Positions 43,426-53,100 of a DNA stretch of 64,000 nt are shown piece by piece. The notes beneath the pieces are model-generated. The model was not told the origin of the DNA and searched no databases. It saw nothing but the letters and a program-made list of their open reading frames with translations. The stretch is from Chitinophaga sp. SYP-B3965 (GTDB lineage Bacteria; Bacteroidota; Bacteroidia; Chitinophagales; Chitinophagaceae). Every line of letters begins with the position of its first letter. Within the stretch, counting starts at the first letter, position 1. Where the stretch lies: the NCBI RefSeq assembly GCF_009647655.1, contig NZ_WJFD01000008.1:1-64000 (forward strand), in the 5' to 3' direction. Made by a program: the position numbers and the translations under genes.

Positions 43426-45018
43426 TTACTTAAGAATAATGAGCTGTTTTCGATCCAACAACTTTCCCTTATCCTCCATATCATAGAACACCAATACATA
43501 TGTCCCGGCAGAGAGCCTGCTCATTTGGATGCGTGTATTGGTATCCGTGAGTATCCTTGTGTTATGCAATCTGCCTGCCATATCATACATTTCCATCCTC
43601 ACCGGTTTGGGCAGGCCGTATAAGCTTACGTAGAAAATGCCGTTGCTGGGATTGGGAGATACTTTGATCTCATAGAACCAGGGCACCTTTCTGATCTCTG
43701 AATAAGCGACGAGGCCATCCAGCCCGAGGATCTTTAAGCGGTAGTAGGTCCAGTTATCGTAGAAGTTGTCATCCGGCACTGTGTAATATTGCACGTTTTG
43801 GTTCACTGTGCTCCGCGGGGTTTTAGGTGGTACTACTTTTACGGTATAGAAACTGTCTTCGTTCTCTCTTCTCCGTTGCAGTTCATATTGCAGGATGTTC
43901 ACTTCCCGCGATGCTGCCCAGTTGGTTTCTACCATGCGCAAGCTAATGCGGTAAGCATTAAAGCCCAGGCTGCTGATGGCGCGTGGAATAAGGGCCGCCG
44001 ATTTGGAAAAGTAGACATTGTTACCTAACCCGCCAGGGAAAGTTCTTGTATTGGTATAGGAACTTATGCTGAGTGGCCCGTTTGTTAATTTGCCCGGATT
44101 TTCCACGGTGCCGGGAGGAATGGTATCCCAGCCGCCGTTGGTTCTGTACAGGGAGATGTAACTGAATTCACGCAACAGAGAAAATGCAGGACTTTCATCT
44201 TTTGCGTCATGTTGCAGCCACACAAAATAACTACTGCTGCCCGTACTGGCATTATGCCCAACATTCCAAGTTTTCAATACATTGTTCCCGGAGATGACAT
44301 TCCCGGATGTAGCGTTCCTGTAGACATTATCAAACACCCGCGCGCGAAAATCTTCTGAAGTGAATTCCAGGTTTTGTACAGCCAGGGGACTGTAACTACC
44401 TGCTGTGGTACCTATAGGGAATACGACCTGTTTGTCCTGTGGGGTTACATGTTCTCTATAAAGAAAACCACCCCCAACATTGGAACCCGTTACAATAAAC
44501 CGCCTGTCTGAATAACCGGAAATAATGCCGGGAGAAAGATTCCCTACTACCAGGTTCCAGCCATTCAGATAAAGATGTCCATTCTCAAAATGAAGATTGT
44601 TACGGATTTTCAGATCACTGAGATCATCGAGGTAAACGCCGTTGGGATTGTTGATGCTGATGTTTGGAAAACTTGGGCCGCTGTGGGTTCCTGCATTGTA
44701 TGCCCCGTAGATGTATTGTGGCGTTGCACCTTGTTGCATAAATCGAAAAGTACCGCCGTAACCGGGAACAGTATCATTGTAAAAGTGCTCATCGGTCAAA
44801 AGTGCGGTTTCATCATTCTTCCATTTCTGCCCGAAGAACAGCACGACGGCACCTTTGATAGAACCAAAGCGGCCATGGTTTTGCACGTCACTGAAGATAG
44901 CGATCGTATCTGTTTTATGGGCCATGATATCCGCGTTGGCCGGAATAGACACACCGGTTTGGGCATACGTGGAGTACGATGCCAGTAGAATAAAAAGTGA
45001 TATTTTAATTGCCTTCAA
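43426..45018 (-). CDS. Type IX-secreted surface protein (type A sorting domain)
   Basis: The protein of about 530 residues has a signal peptide (MKAIKISLFILLASYSTYAQ, start at TTG 45018 or GTG 45021), a long beta-rich body and a C-terminal type A sorting domain (about 450-530; VSPNPSNGIFYVSL, DMAGRLHNTRI, GTYVLVFYD, QLIILK). It starts inside the last codons of the upstream gene, so translation is coupled. It lies in a three-gene unit with two fibre-like secreted proteins. Role presumably at the cell surface; no enzyme motif was seen. Confidence 0.82.
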   Translation of the reverse strand: MKAIKISLFILLASYSTYAQTGVSIPANADIMAHKTDTIAIFSDVQNHGRFGSIKGAVVLFFGQKWKNDETALLTDEHFYNDTVPGYGGTFRFMQQGATPQYIYGAYNAGTHSGPSFPNISINNPNGVYLDDLSDLKIRNNLHFENGHLYLNGWNLVVGNLSPGIISGYSDRRFIVTGSNVGGGFLYREHVTPQDKQVVFPIGTTAGSYSPLAVQNLEFTSEDFRARVFDNVYRNATSGNVISGNNVLKTWNVGHNASTGSSSYFVWLQHDAKDESPAFSLLREFSYISLYRTNGGWDTIPPGTVENPGKLTNGPLSISSYTNTRTFPGGLGNNVYFSKSAALIPRAISSLGFNAYRISLRMVETNWAASREVNILQYELQRRRENEDSFYTVKVVPPKTPRSTVNQNVQYYTVPDDNFYDNWTYYRLKILGLDGLVAYSEIRKVPWFYEIKVSPNPSNGIFYVSLYGLPKPVRMEMYDMAGRLHNTRILTDTNTRIQMSRLSAGTYVLVFYDMEDKGKLLDRKQLIILK

Positions 45019-46657
45019 CACGGATGTATATTCTTGTGGAGGTGAGTCCATGTGCCTCTAAGGCCTGGCCACCAAGAAGGATGCCTGCACTTTCCAATAC
45101 CCTCACTGTTGCACTGGTTAAGGTATTAGAGAATAAAGTTGCGATGGGGGATGTGGTTGCATCTACAGCAACAGTAGCTTTGGCAGTAACCTGTATACTT
45201 AAAATATTAGTGAACACTACATTTACAGGAAAGGTGATAGTTACAACACCAGAAGCACTATTACCCACCTCAGCTATCCAGACCTTCGTTACAAGATCTG
45301 CGGTGGCAGTTCCTCCAACTCCTGCAAGACCGGCGCCCCCGCTATAAATAATTGGCTGCGTATTGGCACGCACTACTTTCCCCGTTGCATCCACTCCTAA
45401 ATAACCTGCGCCATTTGTAATGGCAGAAGCACTGGTTAGGTTCTCCATCCTCAAACCCCCATCATTTGCAACACCTGTTTTAATATGCAGTTGTGTGGAA
45501 GGTGCATTGGTACCAATTCCGACTCTTCTGTTGGCCAGTATCCGCATAGCTTCATTGGCCGTAGCAGTACCTCCCGTCAGAAAGATCATATCTTTGGCGG
45601 CATTGTTATTCACTATGTAAAGATCATTGCCTGCCCCCAGCACGTAGGTATCATTTGCCTTTCCTGTTTCAATAGGATTCCCGGATTGATATACATAACC
45701 GGATCCATTGATACCCATGTTCATAAAATTGGTGGTCTCTGTTCCGTTATTCGCAGTGGCTACAAAATCAGAACTGGATTGTGTACCGGCTCCGAGGTTC
45801 CTGATGTTCACCTGGAAGTAATTATTAATGCTGCCTTTGAGATACAGGGCATTTACAGAAGTAGTGACACCTGCATCTATCAATACTTTCTCCGGATAAG
45901 TAGCATCAAATACGTTACTACCTATTCCAACAAGTCCTCTCGCGCTATCAATGTACATACGTTCCACATTATTAGTGCGGAACCGCATACTAATGTTATC
46001 CGTTGTACCGAGGAAATTAGATGCATAACTTGTTCCGCTGTTGCCTGTAGTGCCCCAGGTACCAGCCCCGGAAACAAATGTAGACATGGGCACTTTCCTG
46101 ACAAGCCCGCTGGTGATCGTCAAAAGGCTATCCGCTGCTGTATTGGTGCCATTCTGCACGCCGGTCAGTGTAAGCGGGTTCGTTCCCTGCACATGCAATT
46201 TAGTCGCCGGTGCCGTATTACCGATCCCTACATTCCCGGCATTTGTAATCCGCATCCTTTCTACATTATTCGTGATCACCGGCAGATCAAAATTGCTGGT
46301 GGTACCAAAGTTTCTTACAGAAGAAACAGCATTTCCACCTAACATCCATCCACTGGCAGCCAGCAAACCGGAAAAGTTTGCCGTATCCGCCACCCTTCGC
46401 CAGAAACCATTTTTACGGATCATCAAACTATTATCCGGCGTAAAGAAAATGAGCATCCCATTAGGCGCAGTAGCCAGCGTAGTAACTGTTGTATCCGGAA
46501 TACGGGGCAGCAGCAATCCCTGTACATTACTTTCCAGTTCAAGTACAGAAGATTTGTTGATGACTGCAGGATTAGAACCTAGTTTCAATTGACTTCGGGC
46601 CACTAATCCCATCAACAGCAGTATCCATATGATGGAGCATGCTTTATTCATGGTCAT
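45005..46657 (-). CDS. Secreted fibre-like protein, paralog 2
   Basis: The protein of 550 residues has a signal peptide (about 1-22) and an N-terminal region shared with the upstream paralog (LKLGSNPAVINKSSVLELESNVQGLLLPRIPD). Its body contains the Bacteroidota fibre motif pattern VGIGxxAPxTxLHV twice (NVGIGNTAPATKLHV and RVGIGTNAPSTQLHI), and it has no type A sorting domain at the C-terminus. These motifs are common in surface or tail-fibre-like repetitive proteins. It starts 3 bp after the upstream stop and overlaps the downstream gene. Confidence 0.78.
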   Translation of the reverse strand: MTMNKACSIIWILLLMGLVARSQLKLGSNPAVINKSSVLELESNVQGLLLPRIPDTTVTTLATAPNGMLIFFTPDNSLMIRKNGFWRRVADTANFSGLLAASGWMLGGNAVSSVRNFGTTSNFDLPVITNNVERMRITNAGNVGIGNTAPATKLHVQGTNPLTLTGVQNGTNTAADSLLTITSGLVRKVPMSTFVSGAGTWGTTGNSGTSYASNFLGTTDNISMRFRTNNVERMYIDSARGLVGIGSNVFDATYPEKVLIDAGVTTSVNALYLKGSINNYFQVNIRNLGAGTQSSSDFVATANNGTETTNFMNMGINGSGYVYQSGNPIETGKANDTYVLGAGNDLYIVNNNAAKDMIFLTGGTATANEAMRILANRRVGIGTNAPSTQLHIKTGVANDGGLRMENLTSASAITNGAGYLGVDATGKVVRANTQPIIYSGGAGLAGVGGTATADLVTKVWIAEVGNSASGVVTITFPVNVVFTNILSIQVTAKATVAVDATTSPIATLFSNTLTSATVRVLESAGILLGGQALEAHGLTSTRIYIRVEGN

Positions 46658-46660
46658 GGC

Positions 46661-47902
46661 TTATTTCTTGATCACATACCAGTTCGTGCCGTCTGTTTGC
46701 AGGGTTACAAAGGTCCAGTCGTTGTAGATAATATAACTGCTGCCGCCATCAATACTGCCGGCAGTAGGAGCAATAGTGACCGCATTATCAATTCCACCGG
46801 TACCGATCTTTTTTATCGTATACATTCGTCCGTTGAGACCACTGGGGCTGGGTAATGTGATGGTAAATGCACCTCCTGAAGCATCAGCCAATATTGTATT
46901 GTCTGCAGCGGTAGCGGTATAATTTGCCGTTTTATTTGTGATATTAGTAGCCATGGAACCATTCACCTGGAAGGTAGAATTAGCTGCAGTCCCTTGTGCA
47001 AGCCCAACAGTTAATGAATCACGGAAATTCTTGGCACCACCAAATGTTTGTGTGGCAATGGATACACCACCGGGATTGGTAGCATCTGCCGGATGCAGTT
47101 TGATGGAATCACTGGCAATACTGATACCACTTGGATTGGTGAGCGTAGCAAAACCTGTTTTCAATATTCTGAAACGTGCAGCAGAATCAAAACGCGTCCA
47201 GTCGCTCAGCGATAGTAAACCACGGGAGGTGGTACCATTTCCATTCTGTGTGGGAAGATTAAAAGTATGGACACCCGCAGCAGAGTTAATGGCAAGATCA
47301 ACCGTAACAGCACTATCCACCCTGAAGGTTTGCACAGAATCCCGCTGCCCGTTGAGTGAAACAATAGCATTGCTGAAAGCAGCTGCAGACATGGTTCTTT
47401 GCAACAGTGTACCTGTTACCGGATCTATCACCAATACCTGCACCTGGTCTGTACCATTGGCAATTGTACCGGGCGCCACTTTAATACTGCCAGCTCCGGT
47501 AACACGCAAACGTTCTGTGTTATTGGTTTTAAAGATCAACGGCTGTTGATTGAGGCTGCCGAGGAAATTAATAGCAGAATCCAGTCCGGCGTTTCCTTTG
47601 ATGTTCCAGTTACTGCTGTTTCCTACACTGTCCGCAGACATGCGTTGCCATAAATTATTCTTCCTGATAAATAAACTGGCGGAGTCTAACACATAAATGA
47701 TCATACCATCCGGGGCTGTGTTAAGGGGAGCAGTAGTAAGATTTCCTCCCGGTATCCTGGGCAGCAGGAGACCTTGTCTTTCAGATTCGAGTTCAAGAAT
47801 GGATGATTTGTTGATCTGGCTTGGATTGGACCCGACCTTCAGCTGTGCAGATGCGATACTGCTGAATAACAGCAATAGCACTGCAAATGCAATGTTCTTC
47901 AT
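46661..47902 (-). CDS. Secreted fibre-like protein, paralog 1
   Basis: The 413-residue protein starts at ATG 47902 (MKNIAFAVLLLLFSSIASAQ); a TTG at 47926 is unlikely. The N-terminus LKVGSNPSQINKSSILELESERQGLLLPRIPGG is shared with its neighbour. The body is beta-rich (NTERLRVTGAGSIKVAPG, LTVGLAQGTAANSTFQVNG) and the C-terminal 90 residues (TLPSPSGLNGRMYTIKKIG to GTNWYVIKK) resemble the C-terminal part of phage tail-fibre-like or Bacteroidota surface proteins. No export sorting domain is clear. It opens the three-gene unit. Confidence 0.78.
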   Translation of the reverse strand: MKNIAFAVLLLLFSSIASAQLKVGSNPSQINKSSILELESERQGLLLPRIPGGNLTTAPLNTAPDGMIIYVLDSASLFIRKNNLWQRMSADSVGNSSNWNIKGNAGLDSAINFLGSLNQQPLIFKTNNTERLRVTGAGSIKVAPGTIANGTDQVQVLVIDPVTGTLLQRTMSAAAFSNAIVSLNGQRDSVQTFRVDSAVTVDLAINSAAGVHTFNLPTQNGNGTTSRGLLSLSDWTRFDSAARFRILKTGFATLTNPSGISIASDSIKLHPADATNPGGVSIATQTFGGAKNFRDSLTVGLAQGTAANSTFQVNGSMATNITNKTANYTATAADNTILADASGGAFTITLPSPSGLNGRMYTIKKIGTGGIDNAVTIAPTAGSIDGGSSYIIYNDWTFVTLQTDGTNWYVIKK

Positions 47903-48159
47903 GGTAGTAGATTTTGAATATTTCAAGTTTGGAAAAAGCAGCTAATCAAATTGGTGAGGCAATTTTTCATGAGGAATACTAAACATGACTACATAGCAGA
48001 TCCACTTACTCGTAAGTCACTTGCTTAGTTATTAAAATTTGCTGCTTAGGCGGGGTTCAAATAGTGGTGGTTACAGTTGTGTGTTTCGGATTTATGGTTA
48101 CGTAATATTCAAATAGGACATGAAAATAAGAATTTTAGCCCATATGGCAAAATAGATAC

Positions 48160-48189
48160 ATTTGCGGGATACAACAGTACCCCGCAAAT
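48160..48189. terminator. Inverted repeat behind the esterase gene
   Basis: A stem of 12-13 bp (48160-48172 with 48177-48189, one A-C mismatch, loop AACA) lies directly behind the minus-strand esterase stop. The T-tract on the minus strand is weak, so it is a probable but not typical terminator. Confidence 0.6.
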
Positions 48190-48192
48190 ACC

Positions 48193-49182
48193 TTATCCCA
48201 AATATTTCTTCAGTTCTGCTGCCGCATGTAATATCAGGGAACGCGTGGCTGGAATATCCGCAATGCCGTTCAGCAATCCAAAATCATGGATCACGCCATT
48301 ATAACGGACAGTGGTCACCGTTACACCCGCTTCATCCAGTTTACGGCCATATGCTTCCCCTTCATCCCGTAAAATATCATTCTCCGCTACCTGGATAAAT
48401 GCGGGAGGTAATCCCTTTAATTGTTCAACAGTAGCTTGTAACGGAGAGGCATATATTTCCTTTCGTTGCGCCGGGTCTGTTGTATAATTATCATACAACC
48501 ATTTCATCAGGGAAGTGGTCAGGAAACGCTGTTCACCAAAGAGCTGATAAGATTCCGTTGTAAAATCCGCATCTACAATAGGCCATAATAAGATCTGCAA
48601 TTTGATCTTTGGCCCTCCGTTTTCTTTTGCCTTCAAAGTGGTCACCGCTGTCATATTTCCACCAACACTATTTCCTACTACGGCCAGGTTTTTACCATCC
48701 ACATTTATTTCGTCTCCATGTTCCGCTACCCATTTTGTAGCAGCATAGATCTCATTCACCGCCTGCGGATATTTCGCATCCGGGGAAGGGGTATAATTAA
48801 CAAATACCGAGGCATAACCAGATGTCACCACCAGGTCCCGGACCAGCCTTTTGTGGGTAGGAAAATCCCCAAGTACCCAACCGCCACCGTGAATAAAGAT
48901 AAACACCGGCAGTTTGCCTGAAGCCCCTTCTGGCCGTACGATGTGTAATTTGATGGTAAATCCATCTGTCGTAATGGTCTTCTCAGACACGTCGATCCCT
49001 GATTCATCCACCTTTACGGAAGATTGTACACTCACCAGTACATTGCGTGCATCCGCTACCGGCAAACTTTCCACGGGAGGGCCTCCGCCGTTCAGGGTTT
49101 TTAAGAATTCTTTCACGGCAGGGCTAAGATGGGGGTCAGACAAATAGTCCTGGGGTTTTACGGGTTGATTTGTGTTGCTCAT
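48193..49182 (-). CDS. Alpha/beta hydrolase (HSL-type esterase)
   Basis: This is a 329-residue cytoplasmic esterase of the hormone-sensitive-lipase type. The oxyanion motif HGGG is at 98-101, and the nucleophile is Ser172 in GNSVG. The acid is the Asp of ENDILRDEG and the His is in GVIHDFG. The lid region is the N-terminal 80 residues. The HxlR-type regulator gene is divergent 115 bp upstream, with a shared intergenic region, so it probably controls this gene. The substrate is not known. The box GAAACTTA (49199-49206, reverse strand TAAGTTTC) is one base off the -7 consensus. Confidence 0.92.
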   Translation of the reverse strand: MSNTNQPVKPQDYLSDPHLSPAVKEFLKTLNGGGPPVESLPVADARNVLVSVQSSVKVDESGIDVSEKTITTDGFTIKLHIVRPEGASGKLPVFIFIHGGGWVLGDFPTHKRLVRDLVVTSGYASVFVNYTPSPDAKYPQAVNEIYAATKWVAEHGDEINVDGKNLAVVGNSVGGNMTAVTTLKAKENGGPKIKLQILLWPIVDADFTTESYQLFGEQRFLTTSLMKWLYDNYTTDPAQRKEIYASPLQATVEQLKGLPPAFIQVAENDILRDEGEAYGRKLDEAGVTVTTVRYNGVIHDFGLLNGIADIPATRSLILHAAAELKKYLG

Positions 49183-49285
49183 AAGACGAGATTTGGGTGA
49201 AACTTACAGCCGCAACATCAGTGCCAGAAGCCATAGGGATAAAATTTTCCCTACTCTCCGGTATGGTTAATAACCAGCTGATCTT

Positions 49286-49293
49286 TATCTTTA
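49286..49293 (+). promoter_or_regulatory. -7 box of the HxlR gene
   Basis: TATCTTTA, one base off TAnnTTTG, ends 4 bases before ATG 49298, consistent with a leaderless transcript. No TTG was found at the expected -33 distance. Confidence 0.4.
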
Positions 49294-49297
49294 TGAT

Positions 49298-49660
49298 ATG
49301 TATGTAAAAAAGATCCCGGAGAACCCGGAATGCGGTATTGAAATTGCCATCAAGGTATTGGGTGGTAAATGGAAACCTTGCATCATAGATGCCATTAACC
49401 GCGGATACAGAAGACCCAGTGAAATACACCGGTACATCCCGCATGCCAGTCCGCGTGTGATCAATATGCAATTGCGGGAACTGGAAGAATACTGCATGGT
49501 CTCCAAAAAAGTATACGACGAAGTACCACTTAAAGTGGAATACTACCTCACAGACCTGGGACAAAGCATCGTGCCCATCATTGAAGCCATGGATGCCTGG
49601 GGAGAAGAAAGGCGTGAACTGATCACCCGCATAGACGAAGAATTGCAGAGCGTAGCTTAA
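49298..49660 (+). CDS. HxlR family transcriptional regulator
   Basis: The 120-residue winged-helix regulator has the typical start NPECGIEIAIKVLGGKWKPCIIDAI, with Cys at residue 12, and the recognition helix with SPRVINMQLRELEEYCMV. HxlR proteins respond to reactive carbonyls or other electrophiles through such a cysteine. It is divergent from the esterase gene and convergent with the KTSC gene (4-bp overlap of the ends). It likely represses the esterase; that is inferred from position. Confidence 0.92.
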   Translation: MYVKKIPENPECGIEIAIKVLGGKWKPCIIDAINRGYRRPSEIHRYIPHASPRVINMQLRELEEYCMVSKKVYDEVPLKVEYYLTDLGQSIVPIIEAMDAWGEERRELITRIDEELQSVA

Positions 49661-49851
49661 ACAGCTTTGAATGCATACTTCCCTTTAATATTTTCATTTA
49701 AGAACTTCCCCTTAGAGAAAGCCTCTTTCATTTCCTCGTACACATTTTCCGGCACGTTCAGATAAGCATATACTTTGCCCGAGAGAAAGGTAACATACAA
49801 CCTTTCCTTTTTGCTATTGTAAGCGAACTTTTTGATAACCGTAGATGGCAT
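49657..49851 (-). CDS. KTSC domain protein
   Basis: The 64-residue protein starts at ATG 49851 (MPSTVIKKFAY), with GGGGGAG as a ribosome binding site 6 bases before it; ATG 49857 is also possible. It has the KTSC fold pattern (LYVTFLSGKVYAYLNVPENVYEEMKEAFSKGKFLNENIKGKY). The family is small, often single-gene, of unknown function and sometimes associated with phage or RNA-related proteins. Here it ends within the HxlR gene end. Confidence 0.85.
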   Translation of the reverse strand: MPSTVIKKFAYNSKKERLYVTFLSGKVYAYLNVPENVYEEMKEAFSKGKFLNENIKGKYAFKAV

Positions 49852-50013
49852 ATCCATCTCCCCCAAATCACATGCCCTTTCAAAAATAAGAAGTGTTAAA
49901 AAAACACCTGCATCGGTTAAAATCAGTCCATTTTCACATTTGAAAATTCAGCAACTTTAATACAAGTTTTCCATCGGGTAAAAAGTCCGGTGGTGGCCTG
50001 TTTACAATTACCA

Positions 50014-50035
50014 GAGTGCGAAAGCGCTCATTTTT
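50014..50035 (+). terminator. Short GAAA-loop hairpin with T-tract
   Basis: A 6-bp stem (50014-50019 with 50024-50029, loop GAAA) is followed by five T. It lies just before the LacI-type palindrome and could terminate readthrough or act in the leader. Weak. Confidence 0.4.
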
Positions 50036-50046
50036 GACCCGGTATT

Positions 50047-50060
50047 TGCAAACGTTTGCA
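50047..50060. promoter_or_regulatory. LacI-type operator before susC
   Basis: TGCAAACGTTTGCA is a perfect 14-bp palindrome with the central CG pair of LacI/GalR family operators. It lies 140 bp before the SusC start and overlaps the likely promoter zone. No LacI-family gene lies in the window. Confidence 0.65.
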
Positions 50061-50199
50061 CAGATCAGAACTGTTAATTTAATTCCACTTATTATGAAAA
50101 CATAGGCCTTGTCTGCCTGTGCGGCATTCTATGCGCTGCACTTGTCAGAAAACCCGTGCATTTTTTACATCTCCCTCCTTCATTTTTAAAATCAACGTT

Positions 50200-53100
50200 A
50201 TGAGAAACTGGATCATTTCAGTTATGCCGGCAATTCCACCCGGCAAACAACTATTTAAGCTAACTATGTTATGCCTGCTATTTTCTGCTGCTGCATTTTC
50301 GCAGGAGAAACAGGTAACTGTAAAAGGAAAAGTAGCGTCCCAAACAGGCGAACCTCTACCCGGAGCCAACATTGGTATTAAAGGAACAACCAATGGCACC
50401 GCATCTGATGCCAACGGTAATTTCCAGCTGAACGCACCTGCAAATTCCACGCTCAGGATCACTTACACCGGTTTTATCACGCGTGAATTAAATGTCTCCG
50501 CCACTGACATGAATAATGTGACCATTCTGCTAGCCACCAATAAAGGTGAATTGAATGAAGTGGTAGTAGTAGGATATGGTTCCCAGAAAAGATCTGATGT
50601 AACCGGCTCCATCTCCTCCATTAATGCACAGGCTTTAAGAGATGTTCCCTCTTCCAACCTCAGCAATACGCTGAAAGGACAGGGTGCTGGTATCGACATC
50701 CAGAAGAATGGCGGTAACAGTAAACCCGGCGCCAAACCTGTGATCCTCATCAGGGGCAGCAGGTCGCTCAAAGCCACCAACTCTCCGCTTTTTGTAGTAG
50801 ATGGTATTCCTTATAATGGAGATATCAACGACCTTAATCCAGACGATGTGGTGTCTGTAGAAGTATTGAAAGATGCATCTGCCACTGCTATTTATGGATC
50901 AAGAGGCGCCAACGGGGTGATCCTCGTTTCTACCAAACGTGGCCGCAGTGGCGCAGCACAGATCACTTACAGTGGTTATGCAGGTTTTGTAAAACCCGCC
51001 GGCAAATATGATCTGATGAATTCACAGCAATATGCCAGTCTTAAAAAATGGGCTTATCATAATAGTGATAACGTTAAATATAAAACACCGGACGATCCCC
51101 AGATCCTCCTGGACGCTTTTGATGCGGAGGAAAGAGCAGGGCTGCTGGCCGGCAGAAATACTGACTGGCAGGACCTCATCTACCGCACTGGTTTGATGAC
51201 CAATCACCAGATCGGTATTTCAGGAGGTAATGAAAGAACACAGTTCAGCGCTTCCGGCGGATACTTTAAAGAAACAGGTGTTTACTTTGGCCAGTCGTTT
51301 GAAAGGTTTACGGTGAAAGCCAGTGTGGATCACCAGATCAATAAAACCTTCAAAGTTGGGGTAAGCTCACTCAATAACTTTTCCACCACAAATGGTGAAA
51401 ACGCCAACCCAATGGGGCAAGCCCTGAGGGCAAGTCCTATGGCTCCTGCATATGACAGTACCGGCGCGATGATCAATGATTTCGTCGCCGGAAGTGCCAA
51501 GCAGATCTGGAATCCTCTGGCCAACTTTGTTCCCGGCGCTTCTGTAGAAAAAAGAAAACGCACGGGTACATTCACCACCGTTTACCTGGATGTAAATATC
51601 CTCCCCGGTTTGAAATACCGCTTTAACGGCGGCGCAGAAATAAAGAATGATACTTATGGTGCCTTCTATTCCGCCAAAACCACAGATAACCAGGGTAACC
51701 TGAACACGAGTAAAAATGAGTATGTACTGAGCTCCAACTATACATTGGAGCATTTACTCACTTACGATAAAACTTTCCGGAAACACCGTTTCAACCTCAC
51801 AGGGTTGTACAGTATCCAGGAATCAAATAATCAAACCAACAAGTATAACAACAATTCCCTCTTGTCTGATAACCTGCAATACTTCAACAGCCAGTACGGT
51901 CTGAACCTTGCAGGCAGTGGTGCCGCCAATAAATGGAACATCATTTCCTATATGGGCAGGCTGAACTATAATTTCGATGACCGTTACCTGCTTACATTAA
52001 CCATGCGTACAGATGGTAGTTCCCGTCTTGCTCCGGGCAATAAATACCAGGGATTTCCTTCCGCTGCGGTGGGCTGGAATATCAGCAGGGAAAATTTCCT
52101 GAAAGGTGCATCCAATGTATCCAATCTTAAACTACGTGCAAGTGTAGGCCGTGTTGGTAACACAGCCATCGATCCTTATCAGACACTTGGAGCACTGGCG
52201 CCTATCACTTATAATTATGGATCAACCAACGTAACGGGTGTTTATTTCAACGCAGCTTCCAACTCCAAACTCACCTGGGAATATACTTCCACCATCAACG
52301 CAGGACTTGATTTCGGTTTCTTCAACAACCGTATCACAGGTAGCCTGGAAGTATATAAACAATACACCAACAACCTGCTGCTGCCTCAGAAATTACCTTT
52401 CACGACCGGCATTCCCAATGATGTGCTCGTGAACGTAGGTAAAACAGAGAACAAGGGGATTGAAGTACAATTGTCTACGGTGAACATACAGGGTAAGGGC
52501 GCCAATGATTTTACCTGGACCTCCAACCTGAACTTCTACATTAACCGTGGAAAGATCACAGAGCTGTATGATGGCATCCAGCAGGATATCAATAACGGCT
52601 GGTTTATTGGTCAGCCTATTGGTGTTTATTACGATTATGAACGTATAGGCCTCTGGCAGAACACTAAAGAAGATTCACTCAGCGCATTAGCCTTCAAACA
52701 AAAAACAACAGGCCCAACTTCCGTGATCGGGAATATCCGTGTGAGGGATGTGAATGGTGATACAGCTTTCAGTACAGCAGACAGAACGATCATTGGTTCC
52801 AACCAACCCAAATGGGAAGGCGGCATGACCAACCGTTTTAGCTATAAAGGCATCGACCTCACCGTGGTAGTATTTGCGAGAATGGGTGGTATGCTGAACA
52901 GTAAATTATATGGTGGTGGTTTTGCCAACACCTTCCAGGGTAACTACAATAACCTGAATGTGAATTACTGGACACCCACAAATGGTGAAACGTATTATCC
53001 CAAACCCAATAACAGTTCCACCCAAACGCAATACAATTCCACGCTGGGATACATTGATGGCAGCTTCCTGAAGATAAGGAGCATGAGTCTGGGCTACAAT

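Larger units (their letters stand above)
49867..50199. other. Regulatory region of the second SusC/SusD pair
   Basis: A gene-free stretch of 333 bases. It contains a short hairpin with T-tract (50014-50035) and a perfect LacI-type palindrome (50047-50060), both listed separately. A short open frame continues from 50119 into SusC without a good N-terminus. Confidence 0.7.

Noticed and set aside
43426..47902. Prophage tail-fibre genes
   Set aside because: The proteins have N-terminal signal peptides and one a type IX sorting domain, and no other phage gene is nearby.
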